Origin: Chryseobacterium endalhagicum
Lineage (GTDB): Bacteria; Bacteroidota; Bacteroidia; Flavobacteriales; Weeksellaceae
Length of the DNA stretch: 64,000 nucleotides
Assembly (NCBI RefSeq): GCF_016745235.1
Contig: NZ_JAELVM010000002.1
Coordinates: 1,116,001-1,180,000 of the forward strand
Reading direction: 5' to 3'
Shown here in pieces: positions 51,103 to 59,265 of the stretch (its first letter is position 1; each line of letters opens with the position of its first letter). The translations under genes and the position numbers were made by a program. The notes below the pieces were generated by a model that saw only the letters and a list, made by a program, of their open reading frames with translations, ran no database searches and had not been told where the DNA came from.

Positions 51103-52290
51103 ATGAATTCAAACCAGTGTTCTTTCTGCGGCAGAAAAAGAAATGAAGTACAGATGCTTATTTCCGGGCAGAGTGGCTTTATCTGCGAAAACTGCATCGA
51201 ACAGGCGCACGTTATTGTAAAAGACAGCGTTTCGAAAACAGTTTCCTCACCTGCAGAAAGTATAGACGAACTAAAAAAACCGAAAGAGATCAAAGAATTC
51301 CTGAACCAGTATGTAATTGGACAGGATCAGGCAAAAAAGCAGCTTTCGATCGCGGTATACAATCATTATAAAAGACTGCTTCACGCCCAGGACGAAAACA
51401 GGGAAGTGGAACTGGAAAAATCAAACATCATCATGATTGGTGAAACCGGTACAGGAAAAACCCTTCTTGCGAAAACCATCGCAAGAGAACTTAATGTTCC
51501 TTTTTGTATCGTGGATGCTACCATTCTTACAGAGGCCGGCTATGTAGGAGAAGATGTGGAAAGTATTCTTTCGAGACTGCTGATGGTGGCAGATTATGAT
51601 GTGGAAAAGGCAGAAAGAGGAATTGTATTTATTGATGAAATAGATAAGATTGCAAGAAAATCGGATAACCCGAGTATCACCAGAGATGTTTCCGGAGAAG
51701 GCGTACAGCAGGGATTGCTGAAACTTCTGGAAGGAAGCATTGTGAATGTTCCGCCTCAGGGGGGAAGAAAACATCCGGATCAGAAATATATCCAGGTGAA
51801 TACCCAGAACATCCTGTTTATTGCAGGGGGTGCTTTTGATGGAATCAAAGATATCATCGAAAGAAGAATGAACAAGCAGGCTATCGGATTCAGTTCTGAA
51901 AAAATCAATAAAGTGGGTGAAGAGGATTATGTATTAACCAATATTAATGCAATTGACCTTCGTACATTTGGACTGATTCCTGAACTTTTGGGCAGATTCC
52001 CGATCATTACTTACCTGGATAAACTGGATAAGGAGACCATGGTAAGAATTATGAAAGAGCCTAAAAACTCTATCATCAATCAGTTTATTGAACTGTTCAA
52101 AATGGATGGCACGAATTTGGTTTTCACAGACGGCGCTGTCGAAAAGATAGTAGAAGAAACCATTGAAAAAGGATTGGGAGCCAGAGGGTTAAGAGGAACC
52201 ACTGAAAAAGTTCTGGAAGACTATATGTTTTCAATTGGAGAGGAGAAAGAAATTATATTAACGGAGGATAATATTTTTGTTAATAAATAA
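51103..52290 (+). CDS. clpX: ClpX, ATP-binding subunit of the ClpXP protease
   Basis: 395 residues. N-terminal C4 zinc finger CSFCGRKRNEVQMLISGQSGFICENC (5-30), Walker A GETGTGKT near 110, Walker B IVFIDEIDKI near 175-184, sensor and RKH-type pore residues (GGRKHPDQ). ClpX unfolds tagged proteins for ClpP. ClpP is not in the window. Length typical. Confidence 0.96.
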   Translation: MNSNQCSFCGRKRNEVQMLISGQSGFICENCIEQAHVIVKDSVSKTVSSPAESIDELKKPKEIKEFLNQYVIGQDQAKKQLSIAVYNHYKRLLHAQDENREVELEKSNIIMIGETGTGKTLLAKTIARELNVPFCIVDATILTEAGYVGEDVESILSRLLMVADYDVEKAERGIVFIDEIDKIARKSDNPSITRDVSGEGVQQGLLKLLEGSIVNVPPQGGRKHPDQKYIQVNTQNILFIAGGAFDGIKDIIERRMNKQAIGFSSEKINKVGEEDYVLTNINAIDLRTFGLIPELLGRFPIITYLDKLDKETMVRIMKEPKNSIINQFIELFKMDGTNLVFTDGAVEKIVEETIEKGLGARGLRGTTEKVLEDYMFSIGEEKEIILTEDNIFVNK

Positions 52291-52319
52291 AATATTTTTT
52301 TTTCTTTAAAAAAAAATCT

Positions 52320-52327
52320 TACCTTTG
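52320..52327 (+). promoter_or_regulatory. -7 box upstream of the T9SS cargo gene
   Basis: TACCTTTG matches TAnnTTTG, 38 nt before the ATG. An A- and T-rich tract precedes it; no clear TTG. Confidence 0.5.
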
Positions 52328-52365
52328 CGGGTGAAGATTGTATTAACACACAAATAATTTATACA

Positions 52366-54333
52366 ATGAGAAAAAGTTTATTTGCTATAGGTCTTTTAGC
52401 AATTAGTTACTCTGTTCAGGCGCAGGTACTATGTCACGTTGACACTAATGCTAATATGTATGTGAGCGAAGGCACCCTTGTTTATAGTGGTGGAGGTGTA
52501 CAGACAAGAGGTAATGGTCTCCTGGATGTGCATGGAAACGTCATGGTTGTAGGTGCGACCGGAGATGCTCTTAAAACGATTACTACTACCGGTGGAGATA
52601 AAACCGATGGTGGAAATATTGTTTTAAGAATGAATACTCCAGCCACTTATGCCACATCTACTTACGGACAACTTTACGTTGATGGCTTAGCCCAAGGTAA
52701 TGTTACAGGTATCGTAAGTAAAGAATATAGAAATGCCAAACATGGTGAGGGTAATTTCTATCAACAAATGGCTTTGCCTTTCAATGGTAAAGTATTATCA
52801 TCTCTTTCAGCGGAACTCAACAAAACTTTCAGCAGCACCAGATATTCCAAAAATGAAATATTATATTGGAATAATGCTACTGTGGTAAGTGAGACCAAAC
52901 CGATTGCAAGTGCCACTACTGTTCCTTATGGCTACTATATGCTGGGATCACTGAATAATAATCTTGATCTTAGTAATCCTCCGGGGGCCGGTGGAGTTTA
53001 CACTGTAAATGGTAGTCCGTTTTCTACTTTACCTGTCGCTAATTTAGTGAATGCAGGTAACGGGATTAATTTCGGACCGAACGGTACTTACAAAAACTCA
53101 TACAATGAAAGATATAATACATATCTGTATGATCAGTTTGAAGATACTACCACTCCATGGGCAGGTTCTTACGGAAAGAATATCTATGAATTTGGAAACC
53201 CGTTTCTGACCAACTTAGATTTATCGAAAATTGGATATCTTGAAGGTGGTACAGTTACTGATGGCAATGCCATTAATAACATTTGGGCTGTTCAGTATTC
53301 ACCGGGAACCGTACAGTACGTTAATAACGTAGGAAGTGAATTTACGAATGCTCTGACTATGACATTTGACGAAACTACCCACATTCCGGTAGGAGATGTT
53401 AATAATCTGATGGTAAAACCAATGGGTGTTTTTATTATGAAATTGAGGAATAATAATCCTCAGACATTAGATTTTAACACACTTAGAAGATTTAACAATA
53501 CAGCAAGAGTAGATGGTACAAGCTATAGTGTTACAGCCAATAAGTCTGCTAACGCGAATAAGTCTGTAACTGCAACTATAAAGCAATTAGGAGTAATTGG
53601 TCTGGATGCTAGCGGTAAAGAAGTATCAAGGGTGTATTATGTGGTTTCTCCACATGCTACTACCGGGCATCAGGTTTCTACTGCTACAACAATTCAGGCT
53701 GCTACGGATTCCAGTAACAAGATTGTTACCTATGAAGAAGGCTTGAACGGTGGCGAAGATCCTAACTACACTGCACAATATCAGTTATACATTAACGAAG
53801 CTAACGAAAGTAATTTCTTAGGAAAAAACGTACTAATGTATAATTTTGATTACAATACGCCAGGACAAAAAATAGTATCCTATAAATTTGAGATCAGAGA
53901 AAATGCTGAAATGCTTACTGCAGGAACGCATCAGTTATCTTCTGGAAAAGGATTCTACTACAAAGCTTCTAACGGTACAGTACAGCAGGCAAAACAGGGA
54001 GTTGTAATTCCTGTAAGCTCACAGTCTTATAACCTGTATTATGGTGAACCAAGCAATGTAGTACTGGCAACTAATGACGAAACTAAGTCATTCTCCAAAA
54101 CAATGATTGTATATAACCCTGCGGTTAGTAATTATATCGTTAGATTTGATCCAAGTTGGAAAAAAGCAGATATCGAAGTTTATGATATGAGTGGTAAACT
54201 TATTATCTCTAAGAAAGCAGTTGATGCATCACGCGATTTCGTAATTGAACTTAATGATTCAGTGAAAAGCTCGTATGTTGTAAAAGTGGTTTCTGATAAA
54301 GGAGTAATTGTTAACACCAAAATCTTAAAATAA
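52366..54333 (+). CDS. Large T9SS-type secreted protein
   Basis: 655 residues. Signal peptide at 1-19 (ending VQAQ). A long region rich in beta structure, Gly, Asn and Thr follows. The C terminus SNYIVRFDPSWKKADIEVYDMSGKLIISKK...SSYVVKVVSDKGVIVNTKILK looks like a type A T9SS sorting domain (YDMSGKLI is the characteristic core). Probably a surface or secreted structural protein; there is no catalytic motif. It lies 2 nt upstream of a small PID-CTERM-like gene, suggesting co-expression. Confidence 0.8.
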   Translation: MRKSLFAIGLLAISYSVQAQVLCHVDTNANMYVSEGTLVYSGGGVQTRGNGLLDVHGNVMVVGATGDALKTITTTGGDKTDGGNIVLRMNTPATYATSTYGQLYVDGLAQGNVTGIVSKEYRNAKHGEGNFYQQMALPFNGKVLSSLSAELNKTFSSTRYSKNEILYWNNATVVSETKPIASATTVPYGYYMLGSLNNNLDLSNPPGAGGVYTVNGSPFSTLPVANLVNAGNGINFGPNGTYKNSYNERYNTYLYDQFEDTTTPWAGSYGKNIYEFGNPFLTNLDLSKIGYLEGGTVTDGNAINNIWAVQYSPGTVQYVNNVGSEFTNALTMTFDETTHIPVGDVNNLMVKPMGVFIMKLRNNNPQTLDFNTLRRFNNTARVDGTSYSVTANKSANANKSVTATIKQLGVIGLDASGKEVSRVYYVVSPHATTGHQVSTATTIQAATDSSNKIVTYEEGLNGGEDPNYTAQYQLYINEANESNFLGKNVLMYNFDYNTPGQKIVSYKFEIRENAEMLTAGTHQLSSGKGFYYKASNGTVQQAKQGVVIPVSSQSYNLYYGEPSNVVLATNDETKSFSKTMIVYNPAVSNYIVRFDPSWKKADIEVYDMSGKLIISKKAVDASRDFVIELNDSVKSSYVVKVVSDKGVIVNTKILK

Positions 54334-54334
54334 T

Positions 54335-54562
54335 ATGAAAACTATCAATAAACTAGTATCAGCTCTTTTTCTTTTTATCGTATCATTTGCGTACGCAGAT
54401 GAAATTCCTCCCGCGCCAGGTACCGCATCGAAAAATGGTATTGGAGGTGGAGGCCCCGGAGCACCGGCATCACCAATTGACATGTATGTTATTCTGCTGT
54501 CTGTTGTAGCCATTGCACTTATTTTATTCTATACAAGAAAATTGAAGAGCCAAAAAGCCTAA
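54335..54562 (+). CDS. PID-CTERM-like small exported protein
   Basis: 75 residues. N-terminal signal peptide (ending SFAYA), short Gly- and Pro-rich middle (PPAPGTASKNGIGGGGPGAPASPID) and a C-terminal membrane segment followed by RKLKSQKA. The PID motif before a hydrophobic stretch and a basic tail fits the PID-CTERM sorting class of Bacteroidota. Function unknown. It starts 2 nt after the T9SS gene and ends at a strong terminator. Confidence 0.7.
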   Translation: MKTINKLVSALFLFIVSFAYADEIPPAPGTASKNGIGGGGPGAPASPIDMYVILLSVVAIALILFYTRKLKSQKA

Positions 54563-54582
54563 AATTTTATTAAAATAACATT

Positions 54583-54614
54583 AAACTCTCTGATTAGTCA
54601 GAGAGTTTTTTTAT
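54583..54614 (+). terminator. Terminator after the PID-CTERM-like gene
   Basis: AAACTCTCTGA, loop TTAG, TCAGAGAGTTT: a perfect 11-bp stem followed by T-rich sequence. Confidence 0.85.
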
Positions 54615-54623
54615 TTTTACTCT

Positions 54624-55925
54624 ATGAAAAAGATATATATATTATCTGCAGTATTAGCTGCATTTTCCCTGCAGGCACAGTTTACGGTTACAGTCCAGAC
54701 TCCTGCCGAATTTAAAGATCAGGACGCTATTCTATATACATTAAACGGTTCAAAAGATATCATTGCTACCAAAGAGCAAAGCAAGAACAATACGTGGACC
54801 TTTAAGTATCCCAGCCATTATATGGGGATGATGAAAGTATATTTTCCGGGTTCAAATAATGCGGTAACTTTTATTTCTGAGAATAAAAATGTAAGCATAA
54901 AGCTGGATATTCAGAATAATAAGGTAAAAGATGTAGTATATCTTGACGAAGCCAATGATCTCATGAACAAACAGCAGGAAGGTTCCCAGAAAAAGGAGCT
55001 TATTCTTCCGGCGTTGGCGCAGATCAAAGAATACTATAAAGATAACACAGAGTTCGGAAAAGCCCTGAAAGAAGAAATAGGAAGGCTTTCCGGAACAAGC
55101 AATGGTATTGATGCTGCACAGCACCCGTTCATTTCTTATTATAATACCAATTACAGTAAGTTTTTATCCAATTCAGCCAATTCAGCGACGCCGGATAAAA
55201 AAGTCAGTCAGGATGATATTATCAACTTCCTGGATAAGTCCAATGATATGCTTGAATCATCATCTCTTTTGAGACCTGTCCTGATTTTATTCCTTAATAA
55301 TGGCGGCAATACAAATGTTGCGGGTTCAGTAGATGCTTTGTTGGACCGTTTAAAAGTTGAAACACCAAGAGGGCAGACTGTTTTGTCTGAACTGATAGAT
55401 GTTTTTGACGGTTACGGAATGGATGAATTTAAAACCAAATATCTTACCCTTGCCAAAAACCTGAAATGTACCATTAATGAAAGGCTGGCGAGTACGATAA
55501 AATCCAATGCGAACGTTGAAATGGGAGCTGCATTTCCTAACATTAAATTCCAGTCTCCGGCCAATACATCTGCCAAGTCATTATACGATGTAAAAGCGGA
55601 TAAAAAGGTTGTTGTTTTCTGGTCATCCACATGCTCTCACTGTGAAAGCGAACTGCCTCAGCTTCTAGCGAAGTATAATGATTTTAAAGCTAAAAATATC
55701 CAGATCGTAGGGCTATCTTTAGATACGGATAAAGCGGCATATACCCAGAAAATTGCTGCGTTCCCTTGGGTCAATGATTCTGAATTAAGAGGATGGAACA
55801 GCAGTTATGTAGAAACCTACAATGTTCATGCAACTCCTACGTATTTTATTTTAGATGCTAACAATAAGATTATCAATAAACCAGACCATGTTGGCGATGT
55901 TTTGGAATATTTTAAGCTAAAATAA
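54624..55925 (+). CDS. TlpA-like thioredoxin-domain protein
   Basis: 433 residues with a signal peptide (1-18). The first 280 residues include a DUF4369-like beta domain, then a helical region. The C-terminal thioredoxin fold has WSSTCSHC (Trp333, Cys337, Cys340) and a cis-Pro motif VHATPTYFILD. Role: periplasmic thiol-disulfide exchange, perhaps in cytochrome or surface protein maturation. Transcribed alone, since a terminator precedes it by only 10 nt. Confidence 0.85.
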   Translation: MKKIYILSAVLAAFSLQAQFTVTVQTPAEFKDQDAILYTLNGSKDIIATKEQSKNNTWTFKYPSHYMGMMKVYFPGSNNAVTFISENKNVSIKLDIQNNKVKDVVYLDEANDLMNKQQEGSQKKELILPALAQIKEYYKDNTEFGKALKEEIGRLSGTSNGIDAAQHPFISYYNTNYSKFLSNSANSATPDKKVSQDDIINFLDKSNDMLESSSLLRPVLILFLNNGGNTNVAGSVDALLDRLKVETPRGQTVLSELIDVFDGYGMDEFKTKYLTLAKNLKCTINERLASTIKSNANVEMGAAFPNIKFQSPANTSAKSLYDVKADKKVVVFWSSTCSHCESELPQLLAKYNDFKAKNIQIVGLSLDTDKAAYTQKIAAFPWVNDSELRGWNSSYVETYNVHATPTYFILDANNKIINKPDHVGDVLEYFKLK

Positions 55926-55927
55926 TT

Positions 55928-55957
55928 TTGGTGGTAAACAAATATTTTCTATATTTG
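55928..55957 (+). promoter_or_regulatory. tRNA-Met promoter
   Basis: TTG at 55928-55930, 19-nt spacer, TATATTTG at 55950-55957: a perfect match to the flavobacterial consensus, 12 nt before the tRNA. Confidence 0.8.
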
Positions 55958-55969
55958 CACCACCAAAAC

Positions 55970-56043
55970 GGCGAGGTAGCTCAGTTGGTTAGAGCGCAGG
56001 ATTCATAACCCTGAGGTCACGGGTTCAATTCCCGTCTTCGCTA
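55970..56043 (+). tRNA. tRNA-Met (anticodon CAT)
   Basis: 74-nt cloverleaf: acceptor GGCGAGG/CTTCGCT (two G-T wobbles), D-arm GCTC/GAGC, anticodon loop TTCATAA, T-arm ACGGG/CCCGT with TTCAATT loop. CAT can be elongator Met, initiator or lysidine-modified Ile; an initiator is unlikely because the anticodon stem lacks the three GC pairs. CCA is not encoded. Confidence 0.9.
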
Positions 56044-56049
56044 CAACAC

Positions 56050-56083
56050 AAAGGAAAGTAATACAGATTACTTTCCTTTTTTT
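56050..56083 (+). terminator. tRNA-Met terminator
   Basis: AAAGGAAAGTAAT, loop ACAG, ATTACTTTCCTTT: a 13-bp perfect stem followed by T residues. Confidence 0.85.
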
Positions 56084-56450
56084 ATTTTATGAACCCGCCA
56101 TTACATATTATTACATATTTCAAATTCCTGAATTAAAAACGTATCACTCTAAGTTTTGGTGATCCGCCATTCTGATTTTACATTTCCTTTGAAACCCGAT
56201 ATTAAAATTTTGAATGATAATTAACCTGAGTTCGGGATCATACATTTTTATTTGATAATAAGGTAAGAAAGTTTGAAACCGGAAGAGGGAAGTTATTGAA
56301 GTCCAAAGGCAGCAATACACCGCGGTTTTATTAATTTTTTTGAATCCGCTTCAACCAATTTAAAGGCAGCTGTTTAATATTATTGTCTGGAAGTAGCTTC
56401 CAGCCTCTAGCCTCTGGCTTCCATCCTTTAATTTCACACAAAAGGGAAAA

Positions 56451-56468
56451 TTACGTAGAAATACGTAA
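56451..56468 (+). promoter_or_regulatory. Perfect CGTA palindrome upstream of the tyrosinase operon
   Basis: TTACGTAGAAATACGTAA: exact 7-bp arms TTACGTA/TACGTAA around GAAA. It ends 21 nt before the -7 box TAGATTTG (56490-56497), covering the -33 region, as expected for an activator. Confidence 0.7.
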
Positions 56469-56489
56469 CCGTTTTTTCTGTCATATCTA

Positions 56490-56497
56490 TAGATTTG
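56490..56497 (+). promoter_or_regulatory. -7 box of the tyrosinase operon
   Basis: TAGATTTG matches TAnnTTTG; no TTG at -33, which is replaced by the palindrome. An untranslated leader of about 75 nt follows. Confidence 0.6.
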
Positions 56498-56578
56498 TGA
56501 TGAACATACAACCTGCTTTTCTAAGCAGTAATGTTCATAAAAAACTTTATAATAACCAGAAATCAAAAAATTAATTCT

Positions 56579-58093
56579 ATGGCTAAGTTTACAAGAAAAA
56601 ACGCATGGGATCAGAACGGGACTTTTGAAAATCCGGATCTTTTATGGTATGCAAAAGCGGTAGGCGTGATGCAGTCTCGTGCTTTAAATGACGAAAACAG
56701 CTGGTGGTTTTTTGCAGCAATGCATGGTGAGCAGATGGGAGGAGAAAAATTTCCGAACTGGAATGTTCTTCCCGGACCTCCAAATGTTCCTACAAGCCCA
56801 TTGCCTGACCAGAATATTATAGATAAATATTGGAATCAGTGTCAGCATCAGAGCTGGTATTTTGCACCATGGCATCGCGGCTATCTTATTGCCCTTGAAG
56901 AACAGATCCGTCAGGCAGTGATCAGCCTGGGTGGTCCTGCGGATTGGGCGCTTCCATACTGGAATTATCTGGGATCCGGTGATCAGTATAAGATCCCGCC
57001 GGCTTTCACAGAGAAAACCCTTCCGGACGGAACCCTGAATCCTTTATACGTAACGGCCAGATATGGTCCGAAAAGCGATGGAAACATTTATGTTGAAATT
57101 CCGCCACTGTCAGAAGCCTGCCAGGGAAATACAATCTATACGGGAAGCAATTCTGCAACCTCAAAACCCGGCTATGGGGGACCGGAAACCCGGTTTTCAC
57201 ACGATGGAAACGTAAGCGGAAATCTTGAAAGCAATCCTCATAATCTGGTACACGTTCAGGTAGGAGGACATGATGGGCTGATGTCTGATCCGGATTCGGC
57301 AGGACTCGATCCTATTTTCTACCTGCATCACTGTAATATAGACAGAATGTGGGCTGCCTGGAATGTCACGAATCATAATCCAATTAACCCGCTTTGGCTT
57401 GGAGGGCCGGCCTTGTACGGGGAAAGAGAATTTATAATGCCTTTACCGGATAATAATGCCTGGGTTTATACGCCGGGAGAAATGACCAGTCTGGATAAGC
57501 TTGATTATACTTATGATGATCTTGCCCCTACAACAGCTCCGTTAGTGGAAAAAACACTTTCTCAGAGATTAACTAAATTAGGAGCAAAATCTATAGACAC
57601 CGAAAATTTACAAGAACAAAATATGGATCTGGGAGACAACTCGGAACTTGTTGGTGCCAATGCAGGACAGGTTCAAATAGACGGATCAGGAGCCAAAACC
57701 ACAGTTCGGCTGGAAAGCAGCTCCTGGAAGAATGTACCAAACAGCCTGATGAAAGCCTCTGTGTCCAATTTACCGGATCAGGTTTATCTTCAGCTGGAAA
57801 ATGTGAAAGGAACCAGGGATGCCAATATCCTGAATGTTTCAGTGAATCATCAGCTTGCGGGGCATATTTCACTTTTCGGATTGCGGAATGCTTCTGACAA
57901 AAATGGTCATAATGGTGGAAACGGGCTTACTTTTATCCTCAATATTACAGATATTATTGATAACCTTTTTATTAATAATGAGCTTGATATTAATTCCCTG
58001 GACGTGACGATTCTGCCAGATAGCGTAATGCCTACAGATGAAAAGATCACAGTAGGCCGCGTAAGTATCTATCGTGAAGCTCAGCAGTTATGA
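56579..58093 (+). CDS. Tyrosinase/polyphenol oxidase-like type-3 copper protein
   Basis: 504 residues from the ATG at 56579; an upstream ATG at 56531 lies too close to the -7 box to be preferred. The central domain has both copper sites: CuA with FAAMHGEQMGG and HQSWYFAPWHRGYLIALEEQ, CuB with NPHNLVHVQ and DPIFYLHHCNIDRMW. The C-terminal part (about 370-504; NITDIIDNLF...KITVGRVSIYRE) resembles the KFDV shielding domain of plant polyphenol oxidases. No signal peptide. It oxidises phenols to quinones, with possible melanin formation. The next gene overlaps by 4 nt. Confidence 0.88.
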   Translation: MAKFTRKNAWDQNGTFENPDLLWYAKAVGVMQSRALNDENSWWFFAAMHGEQMGGEKFPNWNVLPGPPNVPTSPLPDQNIIDKYWNQCQHQSWYFAPWHRGYLIALEEQIRQAVISLGGPADWALPYWNYLGSGDQYKIPPAFTEKTLPDGTLNPLYVTARYGPKSDGNIYVEIPPLSEACQGNTIYTGSNSATSKPGYGGPETRFSHDGNVSGNLESNPHNLVHVQVGGHDGLMSDPDSAGLDPIFYLHHCNIDRMWAAWNVTNHNPINPLWLGGPALYGEREFIMPLPDNNAWVYTPGEMTSLDKLDYTYDDLAPTTAPLVEKTLSQRLTKLGAKSIDTENLQEQNMDLGDNSELVGANAGQVQIDGSGAKTTVRLESSSWKNVPNSLMKASVSNLPDQVYLQLENVKGTRDANILNVSVNHQLAGHISLFGLRNASDKNGHNGGNGLTFILNITDIIDNLFINNELDINSLDVTILPDSVMPTDEKITVGRVSIYREAQQL

Positions 58094-58857
58094 AAACCTC
58101 GAAAAGGATCAGTTATTCAATAAGCATAACGATTCTTGCGGTAAGTGCTGTGTTCTGGATCATCCTGCTGTTTAATCCGGGAGGGATTATGACGGTCAAG
58201 CATTGTCATATGACCCTTCAGGGAGCGTCAAAAGCATCACTTCAAATGATGCTGAAGATGAATCCTGTTTCGGATCTGATGATGGGATGGACGCTTATGG
58301 TATTGGCGATGATGCTACCCAAGCTCATTGCTCCGGTTCAGTATATTTATGGCCGCAGTTTTAAAAACCGCCGGTTCTGGTCGGCCCTGCTTTTTATTTT
58401 CGGATATACGGCAGTGTGGATCGTGGTTGGATTTTTTATGAATGCATTGATTGTAGGGTTAAATCTGGTAATGCCTAATTCTTTTATTCCTGCAATAGGA
58501 GTGGGGATCATTGCTGCTATCTGGCAGTTCTCTCCGGTCAAACAACGCTGTCTGAACCGGGGTCATGATCATATTCCATTGGCTGCTTTTGGCCCGGAAG
58601 CCAATCGTGATGCTGTCATGTTCGGAATGATGCACGGAATCTGGTGTGTAGGAGCAGGATGGGCGCTGATGCTCTTTCCTATGCTGCTGCCGGCAGGGCA
58701 TAACCTGGCGATGATTGTGGTGACTTTCATAATGATCAGTGAACATATGGAACATCCGAGATTTCCCAGATGGCATTTTAGCTTTCGGCTGAAACTGCTG
58801 CATATCATCATTGCCCGGACGAGAACCAACCTGAAAACAGCACTGAACTTGAACTGA
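58090..58857 (+). CDS. DUF2182 integral membrane protein
   Basis: 255 residues with about six membrane segments. MGWTLMVLAMMLPKLIAPVQYI and AIWQFSPVKQRCLNRGHDH, together with FGMMHGIWCVGAGWALMLFPMLL, are the conserved Met- and Cys-containing segments of DUF2182, a family thought to bind metals. Its start overlaps the tyrosinase stop (ATGA), so a role in copper supply or membrane association of the tyrosinase is plausible, but inferred. Ends at a terminator. Confidence 0.82.
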   Translation: MKTSKRISYSISITILAVSAVFWIILLFNPGGIMTVKHCHMTLQGASKASLQMMLKMNPVSDLMMGWTLMVLAMMLPKLIAPVQYIYGRSFKNRRFWSALLFIFGYTAVWIVVGFFMNALIVGLNLVMPNSFIPAIGVGIIAAIWQFSPVKQRCLNRGHDHIPLAAFGPEANRDAVMFGMMHGIWCVGAGWALMLFPMLLPAGHNLAMIVVTFIMISEHMEHPRFPRWHFSFRLKLLHIIIARTRTNLKTALNLN

Positions 58858-58921
58858 ATACTTTTGTTTTCTACTATATTCTACTTTCACCGTACTTATT
58901 GATGAATCTAAATAAGGGTGA

Positions 58922-58955
58922 GAAACTACCGTACTGAAAAGTGCGGTAGTTTTGT
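58922..58955 (+). terminator. Terminator of the tyrosinase/DUF2182 operon
   Basis: AAACTACCGTAC, loop TGAAAA, GTGCGGTAGTTT: a 12-bp stem with one G-T pair followed by T-rich sequence. Confidence 0.75.
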
Positions 58956-59050
58956 ATTTAACCTGATTTCATTTACTGGAGAATTTACGGCTTTATTTTT
59001 TTCTTTACCCAAGGGTATTCTGGTTTAAGTATAAACTTTGAAAAATAAAA

Positions 59051-59068
59051 ATGCGTAGAAATACGTAA
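59051..59068 (+). promoter_or_regulatory. CGTA palindrome upstream of the unknown/cytochrome operon
   Basis: ATGCGTAGAAATACGTAA; 15 bases from CGTA to the end are identical to the tyrosinase site. It ends exactly 21 nt before the -7 box TAGCTTTG (59090-59097), as in the tyrosinase promoter. Confidence 0.68.
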
Positions 59069-59089
59069 AGAATTTCAAAGGATAATATC

Positions 59090-59097
59090 TAGCTTTG
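59090..59097 (+). promoter_or_regulatory. -7 box of the unknown/cytochrome operon
   Basis: TAGCTTTG matches TAnnTTTG. A leader of about 160 nt precedes the ATG at 59266. Confidence 0.6.
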
Positions 59098-59265
59098 AGT
59101 ATCAGATTTACATTTCAGGTAAGCACAGGAAATATGAATTTCCACTTTACCCATTGAAAACAGACCTTCACTGTACCTTTTAGTACTGATCTATTTTAAG
59201 ACTGTAATCATTACAGGATTACACCTGCTTCATAAAAACTATACCCTGTTAAAAAAATTAAAGCC

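Larger units (their letters stand above)
56044..56578. other. Non-coding region between tRNA-Met and the tyrosinase gene
   Basis: Contains the tRNA terminator and, at the right end, the CGTA palindrome and a TAGATTTG box (listed separately). At 56390-56430 a tract of CTTCCAGCCTCTAGCCTCT-type units occurs, similar in style to family B repeats. No gene is seen. Confidence 0.6.
58858..59265. other. Intergenic region before the second redox operon
   Basis: Contains a terminator (58922-58955), the second CGTA palindrome and a -7 box, listed separately. The remainder is unique AT-rich DNA without a gene. Confidence 0.55.
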
